64,000 nucleotides of DNA from CADEED01 sp963842515. GTDB lineage: Bacteria > Pseudomonadota > Gammaproteobacteria > Steroidobacterales > Steroidobacteraceae. A program made the translations under genes and the position numbers. The notes under the pieces are model-generated. The model had not been told where the DNA came from and did not search any database. It saw only the letters and a list, made by a program, of their open reading frames with translations. The DNA is taken from contig CAWJGO010000004.1 in NCBI GenBank assembly GCA_963842515.1, positions 62,001 to 126,000 of the forward strand. The letters run 5' to 3'. Below, piece by piece: positions 1 to 8,474 of the stretch (the first letter of the stretch is position 1; each line of letters begins with the position of its first letter).

Positions 1-1
1 G

Positions 2-304
2 CGCCTGCTTTCTTCCCTCGACGATATCGGCATCCGCCATGTGGAAGGTCCGGCCCGCTATTCATCGGCAGATGTGGCCAAGGCATTCTCCAATGCGATC
101 GATCGGCCGGTGGAAGTCGACGTCACGCCGCGCGGAAAATGGAAAGAAGCATTTCTGGCGCTCGGCTTTTCGCAAGCCGCGGCGGAATCCTATGCGCGAA
201 TGACTGCAGTCAGCGTCGACGGCGGATTCGAAATGGTTGCCGGCCCGCTGCGAGGCAAGACAACGCTCGAGGCTTACATTCGCGACCTGGCAGCGAATTC
301 CTGA
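2..304 (+). CDS. NmrA-like NAD(P)-binding protein, C-terminal part
   Basis: The reading frame is already open at the window edge and ends at a TGA at 302-304, so about 100 C-terminal residues are visible and the start lies upstream. The text contains EGPARYSSADVAKAF and a closing LRGKTTLEAYI stretch. These resemble the C-terminal half of atypical short-chain dehydrogenases of the NmrA / NAD(P)H-binding family, which sense redox cofactors or act as quinone or azo reductases. The cofactor-binding Rossmann glycine motif would sit in the missing N-terminal half, so catalysis cannot be judged. It converges on the PAP2 phosphatase gene with 22 nt between stop codons. Family assignment is from recognised sequence style only. 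Confidence 0.7.
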   Translation, partial: RLLSSLDDIGIRHVEGPARYSSADVAKAFSNAIDRPVEVDVTPRGKWKEAFLALGFSQAAAESYARMTAVSVDGGFEMVAGPLRGKTTLEAYIRDLAANS

Positions 305-326
305 GCGCTGCCACTCAGTGGCCGAG

Positions 327-1064
327 TCAGCGTTCGGGTTTCGGCTCCAGCGCCCCTCGGCGTTGCAGCCAAAGCGCAAGGGATGCACAAAGCAGCGCCC
401 ACGCCGCCCCTACGCACCAGCCGGCGAGCACGTCCGTCGGCCAATGGACTCCGAGGAAAATGCGGCTTGCGCCGATCAACAGACTGAGCAACATGCCCCA
501 GGCCAGTAGATAGATCTGCACGCCCCGCTGCTCCTGCACTTGCACCAGCAGGGCCGCGAGAGTGAGATAGGTGACAGTCGCGAGCATCGCATGACCACTC
601 GGGAAACTGGCCGAGGACACTTCGACGCCGTGCGGTACGAGATCGGGACGCGGACGATCGAACCCGGATTTCAGAAGCGTGCTGAGCAGCGTGCCGCCGG
701 CGATCGACACTGCCACCAGGAGCGCCGCGCCGTGTTTTCGGGTCATGAGCAGGAATCCCAGCGTCGCGATCGTCACGAGCGTCAGCACCGCAGTGCCGCC
801 GAGACTGGTGATATCGCGCGCGACCAGTTCCAGCCAACGCGGCCCGATCGGGTCTTCCAGGTTCGAAGGCTCGCGCAACGCGAGCAAGATCGCTTTGTCG
901 AACCCGTGCGACTCTCCATCCTCCATTTCGTCGGCGAGCTCGGCGAATGCCCACAACGATCCGCCGATGACGCAGATACCGGCAAGCATCCACAGCTCCA
1001 GCTGCCTGATGCCAGACCAGACATGGGTAACCAGCCGCAGCCACATTGCACGATCTTGTTTCAT
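327..1064 (-). CDS. PAP2-family membrane phosphatase
   Basis: A 245-residue integral membrane protein carrying the three signature blocks of the phosphatidic acid phosphatase type 2 superfamily: KSGFDRPRP at residues 132-140, PSGH at 155-158, and SR...H...D with S200, R201, H207 and D211. These residues form the phosphate site and nucleophilic His of lipid phosphatases such as PgpB, UppP-like enzymes and BcrC. The expected substrates are lipid (pyro)phosphates on the periplasmic face, for example undecaprenyl pyrophosphate, but the specific substrate cannot be read from sequence. There are about five hydrophobic segments. It appears monocistronic and converges on the NmrA-like gene. Confidence 0.9.
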   Translation of the reverse strand: MKQDRAMWLRLVTHVWSGIRQLELWMLAGICVIGGSLWAFAELADEMEDGESHGFDKAILLALREPSNLEDPIGPRWLELVARDITSLGGTAVLTLVTIATLGFLLMTRKHGAALLVAVSIAGGTLLSTLLKSGFDRPRPDLVPHGVEVSSASFPSGHAMLATVTYLTLAALLVQVQEQRGVQIYLLAWGMLLSLLIGASRIFLGVHWPTDVLAGWCVGAAWALLCASLALWLQRRGALEPKPER

Positions 1065-1169
1065 AGGCGATCAAGTGTGCGGTTCTCGAGCTCGGAAAGT
1101 CGAGGCCTTAAGCGCCGCGTATCGCCCGCTTTGTTGAACAAGACCAGGGGAACGTCGATGCGCCGGCGA

Positions 1170-1664
1170 TCAATGATCGGGATACGGTTCCTGCGGACCT
1201 TTGGGAAAACGATCGGCGACGACATTCAAGCGGATGCCGTGCTCCAGCAGCGCCTTGAGTCCAGCCAGTGTCCAAGTGAACCCTTGAGTGGAGTTGGACG
1301 CGTAGTGAACCAGCGTATCGCCATCACCGGTCCAGCCTGACTCCGTAATGCTGACGAAAGTCGTTCCAGCCTCCAGTGACGCGAACTTCCATTCCACGCT
1401 GGTGCGACCACTGTAGCCATCCCACTCGATGACGATGCCTTTGTCAGGCTCGATCAGTTTCACCGTCACATTCGTCACAGCACCGTACATCTCCCATTCC
1501 CATTTGACCTGCTTGCCGGCTTCGAGCTGACCGTCGCTCTTGGTGAACCAGAATTTGGTCGTGATCGCGGGGTCGATGAATGCCCTGAACACTTCCGCGA
1601 CAGGTCTTCGGATCAGCATGCCGGTTTTCGCAACAGGCGGCTTTTTGAGCTGCAGGTCTTGCAT
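1170..1664 (-). CDS. SRPBCC (AHSA1/START-like) domain protein
   Basis: A 164-residue protein of the SRPBCC fold. The PVAEVFRAFIDPAITTKFWF segment and the later G-W-T-G-D-G-D stretch are typical of AHSA1-like ligand-binding proteins. They form a helix-grip cavity that binds small hydrophobic molecules, and most members are uncharacterised. I place the start at 1664 rather than 1694 because an AGGAG sits 5 nt before the internal ATG and the conserved domain begins after it. The gene is soluble (no signal peptide) and stands alone. Its leader holds a strong hairpin (1683-1707). Confidence 0.85.
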   Translation of the reverse strand: MQDLQLKKPPVAKTGMLIRRPVAEVFRAFIDPAITTKFWFTKSDGQLEAGKQVKWEWEMYGAVTNVTVKLIEPDKGIVIEWDGYSGRTSVEWKFASLEAGTTFVSITESGWTGDGDTLVHYASNSTQGFTWTLAGLKALLEHGIRLNVVADRFPKGPQEPYPDH

Positions 1665-2006
1665 GTCGGCTCCTGGAAATGAGAGGGGCCGCACGCGGCG
1701 GCCCCTCCGTGACTCTCAACCGCTGTGTGGCGGTAGTCGAGCCACTGCAGGTTCAGAATCATTTTCCGAATCTGCGTGGCGAGTATGCCGAGCCGGATAT
1801 GCCGATCGAAGCGGCGATGTCCCCCGCGGGCCGTCACAATCGTCTGACGGTGACTGGCACCGGCGCGATTTCGGAGGTGGCCTACAGCAAGCGCGCCGCC
1901 TCGGCCGTTTCCCCCAGCGCAGGCGAGACGTAACGTCCTTCAGTGGCTCACGCGAAGCCTGCCATAGCGCCCATCGTCGCGGCGTCCAAACAAATCAGGA
2001 GACCCT
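1665..2006. other. Divergent intergenic region, 342 bp
   Basis: This is the longest gene-free stretch in the window, between the leftward SRPBCC gene and the rightward host-attachment gene. It should hold both promoters. Apart from the hairpin at 1683-1707 and the AGGAGA ribosome-binding site at 1997-2002, I see no recognisable element. An 84-codon open frame (1679-1933, +) crosses it but begins inside the hairpin and resembles no family I know, so I do not call it a gene. Confidence 0.5.
1683..1707. repeat. Perfect 10-bp stem, 5-nt loop hairpin
   Basis: GAGGGGCCGC (1683-1692) pairs exactly with GCGGCCCCTC (1698-1707) around the loop ACGCG. On the minus strand it lies in the leader of the SRPBCC gene, about 19 nt before its ATG, and is followed by TCTCATTT. 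It could be a leader structure limiting translation, or a terminator for transcription coming from the right. No regulator or ligand can be assigned. Confidence 0.6.
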
Positions 2007-2450
2007 GTGACTCAACTACACATCTCGAAAAACGCGTTGGTGTTGGTCGGCGACGGTCGTCGAGCCCTCTTTCTGCGCAATAAGGGCACCCCGCGAGAAG
2101 TGGAGCTCATCGTCGAACGGGAGTTGCGACAGGACAATCCGCCGACGCGCGAGCAGGGAACCGACCGTCCCGGTCGAAAGTACGGCACTGACGGAGTTTC
2201 GCGCTCCGCGGTCGGCGAGACGGACTGGCATGATCTCGCGGAAGAACGTTTCGCCGTGGAGATCGCTGCGACTCTCTACGAGATGGGGCATGCACAGCAG
2301 TTCGACGAGCTCGTGGTCGTCGCGCCGCCAAAAATGCTCGGCGACCTGCGCGCGGCCTTTCACCCCGAAGTTGCGCAGTGCATCGTTGCCGAGGTACCCA
2401 AGGACCTGACCACGCATCCAATACCCGAGCTCGCGAAGGTCCTGAGCTGA
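2007..2450 (+). CDS. Host_attach (baeRF-like) family protein
   Basis: A 147-residue cytoplasmic protein that starts with GTG, preceded by AGGAGA five nt upstream. The opening VLVGDGRRALFLRNKG, the central basic region GTDRPGRKYG and the C-terminal FDELVVVAPPKMLGDLR are typical of the family first described as required for attachment of Agrobacterium-like cells to plant hosts. The fold is related to archaeal release factor/baeRF domains, and its biochemical role is unknown. It stands between divergent and downstream intergenic regions and shows no operon partner. Family membership is secure; the attachment phenotype should not be assumed here. Confidence 0.85.
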   Translation: MTQLHISKNALVLVGDGRRALFLRNKGTPREVELIVERELRQDNPPTREQGTDRPGRKYGTDGVSRSAVGETDWHDLAEERFAVEIAATLYEMGHAQQFDELVVVAPPKMLGDLRAAFHPEVAQCIVAEVPKDLTTHPIPELAKVLS

Positions 2451-2610
2451 AACGGTTTACCTAAGAGACCTGTCATGGCGACTACCCGCCCACCGACGCC
2501 TTGAACCATGAGGCGCGCGGCGTAGTTGGCATGGCCTTGTGCGTTGCCCTGGGAAGCTCCTGTCGAATTGGCTGCTCCGCATTCGACTACGAAGCAACAG
2601 GAGCGATGCC

Positions 2611-3111
2611 ATGCAGCAGATTTTCGATTCAAACGGCAGGTGGATTCACCGCGCCGGCCGCTCGTTGGCCCTGACCGGAGCGGTGTTGCCGCTGCTGCTG
2701 ATCGGCGGCCTGAAGTTTACCCAGGTCGAAATCGAGGCACTGAAGCCGCTCATCGGCGGCACACCTTGGTTGGCTTGGTTGTATCAGGTCTTCGGTGAGG
2801 CGGGCGCGTCCTACTTTCTCGGCATCGTCGAGATCACTGCCGCTGCGCTGCTGGTCGCATCCCCATGGTCGCCGCGCGCGGCAGTCTGTGGGGGCGCAAT
2901 GGCGGCGCTCACGTTCCTCGTAACCTCGTCATTACTCGTCGCGCTGCCGATCTGGGAGGCAAAGGCGGGAGGATTTCCAGCACTGAATATTCTCGGGCAA
3001 TTTTTGCTCAAGGACGTGGCGCTGCTCGGCATCGCGCTCGTCATCGCTGGCGAGGGGTTCGTCCGCCTGCGCGGTACCGATGCCCGGCGTTTGGCAGGAG
3101 GTCGATCATGA
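2611..3111 (+). CDS. DUF417 (RclC/YkgB-like) membrane protein
   Basis: A 166-residue protein with about four transmembrane helices. LLIGGLKFTQVEIEALKPLI followed by TPWLAWLYQVFGE matches the conserved N-terminal pattern of the DUF417 family, whose E. coli member RclC protects against reactive chlorine species. The start at 2611 is chosen because CAGGAG lies just upstream and the family domain begins soon after. The longer open frame from 2539 adds basic sequence without family likeness. Its TGA overlaps the ATG of the MFS gene (ATGA), so the two are translationally coupled. A role in redox or electrophile stress is inference from the family only. Confidence 0.85.
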   Translation: MQQIFDSNGRWIHRAGRSLALTGAVLPLLLIGGLKFTQVEIEALKPLIGGTPWLAWLYQVFGEAGASYFLGIVEITAAALLVASPWSPRAAVCGGAMAALTFLVTSSLLVALPIWEAKAGGFPALNILGQFLLKDVALLGIALVIAGEGFVRLRGTDARRLAGGRS

Positions 3112-4640
3112 ACGCCGGTACTGCCGTCGCCCGCGCGGGTCCTCGAGAGTGGCTCGGGCTTGCCGTGATCGCTCTGCCGTGCATTCTGTATTCGATGGAC
3201 CTCAGCGTCCTGAACCTTGCGGTTCCTCATCTCAGTGCGGATCTAAAACCCAGCAGTGCGCAACTGCTCTGGATCGTGGACATCTATGGCTTCCTTCTCG
3301 CCGGATGCCTCATCACGATGGGCACGCTGGGCGATCGCATTGGACGACGCCGGCTGTTGTTGATCGGCGCCGTGGCATTCGGCGCTGCGTCATTGTTCGC
3401 AGCCTTTTCCACGAGCGCCCCCATGCTGATCATCGCCCGCGCACTGCTTGGAGTCGCGGCGGCCACTCTCGCGCCGTCAACTCTCTCGCTGATCCGCAAT
3501 ATGTTTCTCGACTCTGGACAGCGCACGTTCGCCATTGGTATCTGGATTGCCAGCTTCTCGGCCGGAGCCGCGGTCGGCCCACTGATCGGTGGACTGCTGC
3601 TCGAGTATTTCCAGTGGGGTTCAGTGTTCCTGATCAACGTGCCGCTGATGATCCTGCTGTTGGCGCTCGGACCGAAGTTGTTACCCGAATTCCGTGACCC
3701 GAATGCGGGGCGTCTGGATGTGATCAGCGCTGCGCTGTCGCTACTGGCAGTGCTTGCGGTCATTTACGCGATGAAGAAAATCGCCGAGGGCGGTCCTATC
3801 TTGTTGCCAAGCCTGATCATGGTAGCCGGCCTGGCCATCGGTGCGGTGTTCTTGCGTCGACAGAAAATATTGGCGGATCCACTGATAGATCTGCAGCTGT
3901 TCCGCTCGGGCGTATTCAGTGCTGCGTTGGCTGTGAATATTGTCGGCTTTTTTGTCGCCTTCGGAACGTTTCTCTTTATCGCGCAGTACTTGCAGCTTGT
4001 GCTGGGCTTAAGTCCTCTCATGGCAGGGCTCTGGACTGCGCCGTCAGGTCTGGCGTTCGTGGTCGGCTCGCAGCTCGCTCCAGTGCTGGCAAGCCGCGCG
4101 CGCCCAGCCCACATCATCGCTGGCGGCTTCGCGCTGGCGGCCATCGGATTCGCCGTGCTGAATCAGATCGGAGGGTCACACTCACTCGCACTCGTCGTGA
4201 CCGGCTACATCATCCTGTCGCTCGGTTTGGCTCCAGTATTCACATTGGCAACCGATATGATCATTGGGGCGGCCCCTGCCGAGCGAGCCGGCTCTGCGTC
4301 GGGGCTGTCGGAAACCAGCGCCGAGCTCGGCGGAGCGTTGGGTATCGCCGTCTTGGGCAGCCTTGTGACAGTGCTTTATCGCAGCCAAATGACTTCCTTG
4401 CCTGCGGATGTCCCGTATGCGGTTGCGCAAATCGCGCGCGATACGCTCGGTGGCGCAGCAACGATTGCAGGTGATCTACCGTCGCAGACGGGCGCGGCGC
4501 TATTGGAGGCCGCGCGCGGTGCCTTTACCCAAGCAGTCGTAACAGCTGCTGCGGTCTGCGCTGCCCTCGCGGCGGCAGCCGCTATCCTGACCGTCGTGAT
4601 CCTTCGAAATGCAGGCGTGGAGCAGCCGAAGTCCGCGTAG
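3108..4640 (+). CDS. MFS drug transporter, 14-TM DHA2 (QacA/SmvA-like) family
   Basis: A 510-residue polytopic protein, the usual length of 14-helix DHA2 drug:proton antiporters. Motif A is visible as GTLGDRIGRRRLLLIG near residue 75, and IVDIYGFLLAGCLITMG in TM2 is typical of QacA/SmvA/EmrB-type pumps. The start is the ATG at 3108, which overlaps the DUF417 stop and has AGGAGG 8 nt upstream; the open frame extends further but in the DUF417 coding region. Substrates are probably lipophilic cations or other toxic organics, which I infer from the family. The 3' end runs 59 nt into the convergent flavoprotein gene. Confidence 0.9.
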   Translation: MNAGTAVARAGPREWLGLAVIALPCILYSMDLSVLNLAVPHLSADLKPSSAQLLWIVDIYGFLLAGCLITMGTLGDRIGRRRLLLIGAVAFGAASLFAAFSTSAPMLIIARALLGVAAATLAPSTLSLIRNMFLDSGQRTFAIGIWIASFSAGAAVGPLIGGLLLEYFQWGSVFLINVPLMILLLALGPKLLPEFRDPNAGRLDVISAALSLLAVLAVIYAMKKIAEGGPILLPSLIMVAGLAIGAVFLRRQKILADPLIDLQLFRSGVFSAALAVNIVGFFVAFGTFLFIAQYLQLVLGLSPLMAGLWTAPSGLAFVVGSQLAPVLASRARPAHIIAGGFALAAIGFAVLNQIGGSHSLALVVTGYIILSLGLAPVFTLATDMIIGAAPAERAGSASGLSETSAELGGALGIAVLGSLVTVLYRSQMTSLPADVPYAVAQIARDTLGGAATIAGDLPSQTGAALLEAARGAFTQAVVTAAAVCAALAAAAAILTVVILRNAGVEQPKSA

Positions 4641-6138
4641 ACAACGCCACTGTCGGCTTGATGTTGCTATTGAGCCTGAACAGGTTCGCCGGATCGTAGC
4701 GGTTCTTGATCGCCACCAGCCGCTGATAGGCCGGTCCAAAGGTCCCGGCGACTTCGATGTCGTCCGCCTGAATGTTTGCGTAATGGCCTTTTGTATGCGG
4801 CTCGAGGTTTGACCAGTGAGCCCGAGTGGAGGCAATGCGCGTCTGGTCAAGACTGGCATCGGACCAGAATGAAACCGCGGCGATCATCGCCTGGCTCTTC
4901 CGGTGTGGCCACGCGGTTGCCGTCTCGCCAACCTGAGCGATTTGACCGCCGGTGGCGAACGAATTGATGACGACACCCCGACCCGGCTCGAAGGCCTCGA
5001 GCATCGTGGCGATCAGCGCGGGCGTGAACTCTCGCACCATTCCGCTCTTGATATAGGAACGAATGCCGGGTCTTGCGACGCCGTCCGACCGCGTCTGCAT
5101 CGTCAGGTAGGCCGCCGGCCCAGCGGTGTCCATCGTCGGACGAGCCACGGCTCGCAGCGGCGCCAGTTCCGTCTGCGCACTGCCCGGCGCTCCGCAATGA
5201 CATACATCCATTGATAGATAGGCGGCGTTGTCGGCACCCGTGACGATTCCGGGGGCCATGAACATCTCGTTGGAAAAACCCGCGGACTTCTCGGCGTAAT
5301 AGTCGAGCACGTTCCTGGCATCGGCCAATCGCCACTGAATGACGCCGCCATACATTTCCGGTGGCACATCGTGCAGCGCAAATTCGAACTTCGTGACCAC
5401 GCCGAAGTTGCCGCCGCCGCCGCGAATCGCCCAGAAGAGATCCTGATTCTCCTCACCGCTGAGCCTGAGCGTCTTACCGCTCGCGGTAACGATCTCGGCA
5501 GACAGAAGACTGTCGATGGTCAGACCGAACTTGCGCCCCAACCTACCGTATCCTCCCCCGAGCGTGAGCCCACCGACGCCCGTGTGAGAAACGATACCGG
5601 CGGTCGTCGCCAGATTGTGACGAAGGGTCGCGACGTCCAGATCGTAGAGCAGCGCGCCGCCGCCGATTCTCGCGCGGCGCGTGGCGGGATCCACGGTGAC
5701 GTCATTGATCGACGACAGGTCGATCATGAGCGCACCATCGGCGACCGAGTGTCCAGGCCAGCTGTGCCCACCACTCTTGACGGCGAGCAGCAACTCCCGT
5801 TCGCCTGCGAACTTCACCGCTTGCACGACGTCCGCGGTCGCTCGCGCCTGCACGATGAGTGCGGGATTCCGTTCGTGTATCCCGTTCCAGATTCGGCGGG
5901 CGCCGTCGTAACCGAAGTCACCGCGAAGGAGCAACTGGCCGCTCAGGCTTTCCGCAAGTTCACGCACGGCGGCGCCTTCGACCGAGGCCGCCTCACCGTT
6001 CAACTTGACGACTGGAATCCTGGATGGAACGGCGCGCGCGGGAGCACGTGTTCGTTCGTTGGACCATGCGCCTGGAAGCACGCCAAAAGCACCGGCGACC
6101 CCACTGGCCTGGCAAAAACTACGACGCGAGATGGACAT
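4582..6138 (-). CDS. Tat-exported FAD-linked oxidoreductase, berberine-bridge-enzyme type
   Basis: A 518-residue flavoprotein. The N-terminus SRRSFCQASGVAGAFG is a twin-arginine signal, so the enzyme should be exported folded. FAD_binding_4 motifs follow: VKSGGHSWPG near residue 120, where the His would carry the 8-alpha FAD bond, then GVGGLTLGGGYGRLGRKFG. The C-terminal BBE domain ends with KNRYDPANLFRLNSNI. The position where bicovalent members have Cys reads HTGVGG, so attachment is probably single. Such enzymes oxidise sugars, alcohols or lignin-related phenols, and the substrate here is unknown. The coding end overlaps the convergent MFS gene by 59 nt; the last 25 or so residues look variable. 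Confidence 0.9.
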   Translation of the reverse strand: MSISRRSFCQASGVAGAFGVLPGAWSNERTRAPARAVPSRIPVVKLNGEAASVEGAAVRELAESLSGQLLLRGDFGYDGARRIWNGIHERNPALIVQARATADVVQAVKFAGERELLLAVKSGGHSWPGHSVADGALMIDLSSINDVTVDPATRRARIGGGALLYDLDVATLRHNLATTAGIVSHTGVGGLTLGGGYGRLGRKFGLTIDSLLSAEIVTASGKTLRLSGEENQDLFWAIRGGGGNFGVVTKFEFALHDVPPEMYGGVIQWRLADARNVLDYYAEKSAGFSNEMFMAPGIVTGADNAAYLSMDVCHCGAPGSAQTELAPLRAVARPTMDTAGPAAYLTMQTRSDGVARPGIRSYIKSGMVREFTPALIATMLEAFEPGRGVVINSFATGGQIAQVGETATAWPHRKSQAMIAAVSFWSDASLDQTRIASTRAHWSNLEPHTKGHYANIQADDIEVAGTFGPAYQRLVAIKNRYDPANLFRLNSNIKPTVALSTRTSAAPRLHFEGSRRSG

Positions 6139-6193
6139 GGCAACGCTCCTGTTTGTCGGCCGAGGCTGCGATTATCCCGACGGGCTTTCCGCG

Positions 6194-6213
6194 GTCCAGT
6201 CACAAATCTGGAC
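6194..6213. promoter_or_regulatory. Inverted repeat upstream of the flavoprotein gene
   Basis: GTCCAG (6194-6199) and CTGGAC (6208-6213) flank the AT-richer TCACAAAT. The element lies about 56 nt upstream of the flavoprotein ATG on the minus strand, where an operator or promoter-proximal site would be expected. No regulator gene is adjacent, so the assignment is tentative. Confidence 0.3.
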
Positions 6214-6233
6214 TGCGCCATGTTGAAAGGTAT

Positions 6234-6255
6234 GTGGCTGACACCCGTCAGCCAC
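6234..6255 (-). terminator. Stem-loop after the DUF885 operon
   Basis: GTGGCTGAC (6234-6242) and GTCAGCCAC (6247-6255) form a perfect 9-bp stem with a four-base loop. It lies about 70 nt past the stop of the DUF885 gene and before the next leftward gene. On the minus strand the stem is followed by ATACCTTTC, not a strong U-tract, so it may be a weak intrinsic terminator or an mRNA 3' stabiliser. Confidence 0.45.
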
Positions 6256-6324
6256 TGCGCGATCACGCGGCGACCGTTGTGCGCCTGGCTAACAAGAAGG
6301 GCATCCCGGGCGGATTGACCACGG

Positions 6325-8154
6325 TCACGAATTCCCCTGCTGCCGAGCGATGAAGGCATCGATCGTGCGTGCCAGCGTGAGCATCGGCACGCCACCGCCC
6401 TTCACGACGACATCATTGAACTGGCGCAAGTCGAATCGCGATCCCAGCGCCTTCTGCGCCGCGGCACGCAGCCGGGTGATCTCGCTGTGACCGACCTTGT
6501 AGCCGCAGGCCTGTCCCGGCCACGCGCAATAGCGATCCACTTCGCCGGTGACCTCTTCGACGCTCGACCCATTGGTGGTCGCGAACCAGTCGATGGCCTG
6601 TTTGCGTGTCCAGCGCTTCGCGTGCAGCCCGGTGTCGACGACCAGGCGGCAGGCGCGAAAAGCGATCGATTGCAGATATCCCAAACGCCCGAAAGGATCG
6701 TCGTCATACACCCCGAGTTCATTCGCGAGTTGCTCGGCGTACAGTGCCCAGCCTTCCGAGTAGGCGTTGAACGCCAGCAGCGAGCGCGCCAGCGGTAGTT
6801 TGAAGGTGTATTCGCCCTGCCAGACATGCCCGGGGATGGACTCATGGTACGTGAGCGTCGGCGTGTTGTAGGTGGTGAACACGCTCATCGTGTGCATGTT
6901 GATCCAGAACTTGCCCGGCACCTTGCCATCGATGGTGCCCGGCCCGCCGTAGGCGCCCGGCGCACCGGGCTCGACTTCCGGCGCCATGCGTTTGATCTCG
7001 AAGTAGCCCGGTACCAGCGTCGCGAACGCGCGCGGCAGGCGCTTGCGCATGTCGGCGACGCGCGCGTTGAGAAAGGCCATTAGTTTGGCGCGGCCCGCGT
7101 CGCTGTCCTCGAAGCGGAAGCGCGCGTCTTCGCCCAGCGCCGTCATGCGCTCGCCCACCGAACCGTTGGTCATTCCTTGTTTCTTCAGGATCGCGTCCAT
7201 TTCGGATTGCAGTTCGCGAAGTTCTTCCTGGCCGCGCTGGTAGATCTCATCCGGTGTCATTCGCGTGGTCGTGGCCGCGCGCAACGACCAGGCGTAGTAC
7301 TCGTCACCTTGCGGCAGTTTCCACACGCCAGCGTCGCTGGTGGCGCGGCGGCGATGCGCTTCGAGCTCGGCAATCTGGCGGTCGAGGGCGGGCGCAATCT
7401 TGTCAGTCGCGATTTTCACGGCGCTGCCGGCGATGCCGGGCATGTCCTGGGCACGCTTCGTCAGGGAAGTCACCAGCGACCACTGCCCCACATCGCCGCC
7501 ACGCGCGAGCTTGATCTGGTTCAGTGTCTTGTCGAGTAGAAAATCCGGTGCGATCACGTTTTGCGCCGCGGCGCTGTGCAAGCGGACAGTCTCTCCATCG
7601 AGCTGACCTGCGTAAGCCTCCAGCCGTGCAAGGTAGGCGTCGGCATCTTCGCGCGTCTGCACCGTGTGCTGCTGATCGAGCATGCCCGGGATTTCCAGGA
7701 ATGCACCGGTATTCTGCGCCACCACGTACGGCGCGTTGCGCCAGGACCATTGCGAATTGAGCAGCGCCACATCACCGTATGGAAAAGCGAAGCCTTCGAG
7801 CGCGAACTCGTGCGCCGTGCGCATGACATCGACATCGATGCCGGCCGCTGCGCCAAGCGCGGCGATGTCGATGGACTTCAGTTGATCGAGGCGCCTCGCG
7901 ACCCCGAGCGCGATCGCCTTCTGCCCTGCCTGCGACCGGTCCGACAGTCTGCGCTTCAGCAGCGCGCGAGCGCCGTTGTCGATGCCGAGCATCGTGGCGC
8001 TTTCGGGATACTCCACCAGCAGCTCGTCGGACATTCCAGCGAGCAACTTCTCTGCTGCTGCGTCCTTGCTGGTGGTCGCGGCGTGGGCGCCAATATTGAC
8101 GGCGCCGAGGGTGGCTCCCGTACCAATGACGAAGTCGCGCCGGGTGGTGGTCAT
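6325..8154 (-). CDS. DUF885 family putative metallopeptidase, Tat signal
   Basis: A 609-residue protein opening with TTRRDFVIGTGATLG, a twin-arginine signal, so probably periplasmic. Near residue 435 it carries YHESIPGH, the HExxPGH signature of the DUF885 family, which resembles a zinc-binding HExxH motif embedded in a mostly helical peptidase-like fold. DUF885 members are often annotated as lipoproteins or X-Pro dipeptidyl peptidases, but few have been tested. Its ATG overlaps the stop of the small upstream gene (ATGA), giving a three-gene translationally coupled operon with the DUF3014 gene. Substrate unknown; a periplasmic peptidase is the best inference. Confidence 0.88.
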   Translation of the reverse strand: MTTTRRDFVIGTGATLGAVNIGAHAATTSKDAAAEKLLAGMSDELLVEYPESATMLGIDNGARALLKRRLSDRSQAGQKAIALGVARRLDQLKSIDIAALGAAAGIDVDVMRTAHEFALEGFAFPYGDVALLNSQWSWRNAPYVVAQNTGAFLEIPGMLDQQHTVQTREDADAYLARLEAYAGQLDGETVRLHSAAAQNVIAPDFLLDKTLNQIKLARGGDVGQWSLVTSLTKRAQDMPGIAGSAVKIATDKIAPALDRQIAELEAHRRRATSDAGVWKLPQGDEYYAWSLRAATTTRMTPDEIYQRGQEELRELQSEMDAILKKQGMTNGSVGERMTALGEDARFRFEDSDAGRAKLMAFLNARVADMRKRLPRAFATLVPGYFEIKRMAPEVEPGAPGAYGGPGTIDGKVPGKFWINMHTMSVFTTYNTPTLTYHESIPGHVWQGEYTFKLPLARSLLAFNAYSEGWALYAEQLANELGVYDDDPFGRLGYLQSIAFRACRLVVDTGLHAKRWTRKQAIDWFATTNGSSVEEVTGEVDRYCAWPGQACGYKVGHSEITRLRAAAQKALGSRFDLRQFNDVVVKGGGVPMLTLARTIDAFIARQQGNS

Positions 8155-8474
8155 GAAATCCCTGTCGCCGTGTCATACCACTCGGCGTACGGACTGTTTT
8201 TGACCTTGTGGCGATTGAGATCGGGCGCGCCGTCTGCCCACCAGACCGCGCCCCGTTCGCCAAGCCCAATCTTGGCAACGTCGACTGCTTTGCGCGCGAG
8301 CGCCAATTGCGTGGCATCCGCCGAGCGAAGCGCCATCTTCACGGCCCGCCGCGCATTCATGAGCTCACGAACCAACCGCTCGCGCTGATCAGCCGGCAGA
8401 TCGGGATTGGCGCGCCGCCATAGGCGTCCCCGGACCACAAAGTATCGGCCGTCGGGCGTGATCCGTTCTTTCAT
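8151..8474 (-). CDS. Small conserved protein of unknown function
   Basis: A 107-residue soluble, basic protein with no signal peptide. The opening KERITPDGRYFVVRGRLWR and the WWADGAPDLNRHKV stretch are familiar from a widespread proteobacterial family. Databases often label it biopolymer transporter Tol without evidence. It overlaps both neighbours by 4 nt (ATGA on each side), sitting between the DUF3014 gene and the DUF885 gene, which indicates coordinated translation. The middle region is helical and rich in Arg, Ala and Leu. I recognise the family but can assign no function. Confidence 0.75.
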   Translation of the reverse strand: MKERITPDGRYFVVRGRLWRRANPDLPADQRERLVRELMNARRAVKMALRSADATQLALARKAVDVAKIGLGERGAVWWADGAPDLNRHKVKNSPYAEWYDTATGIS

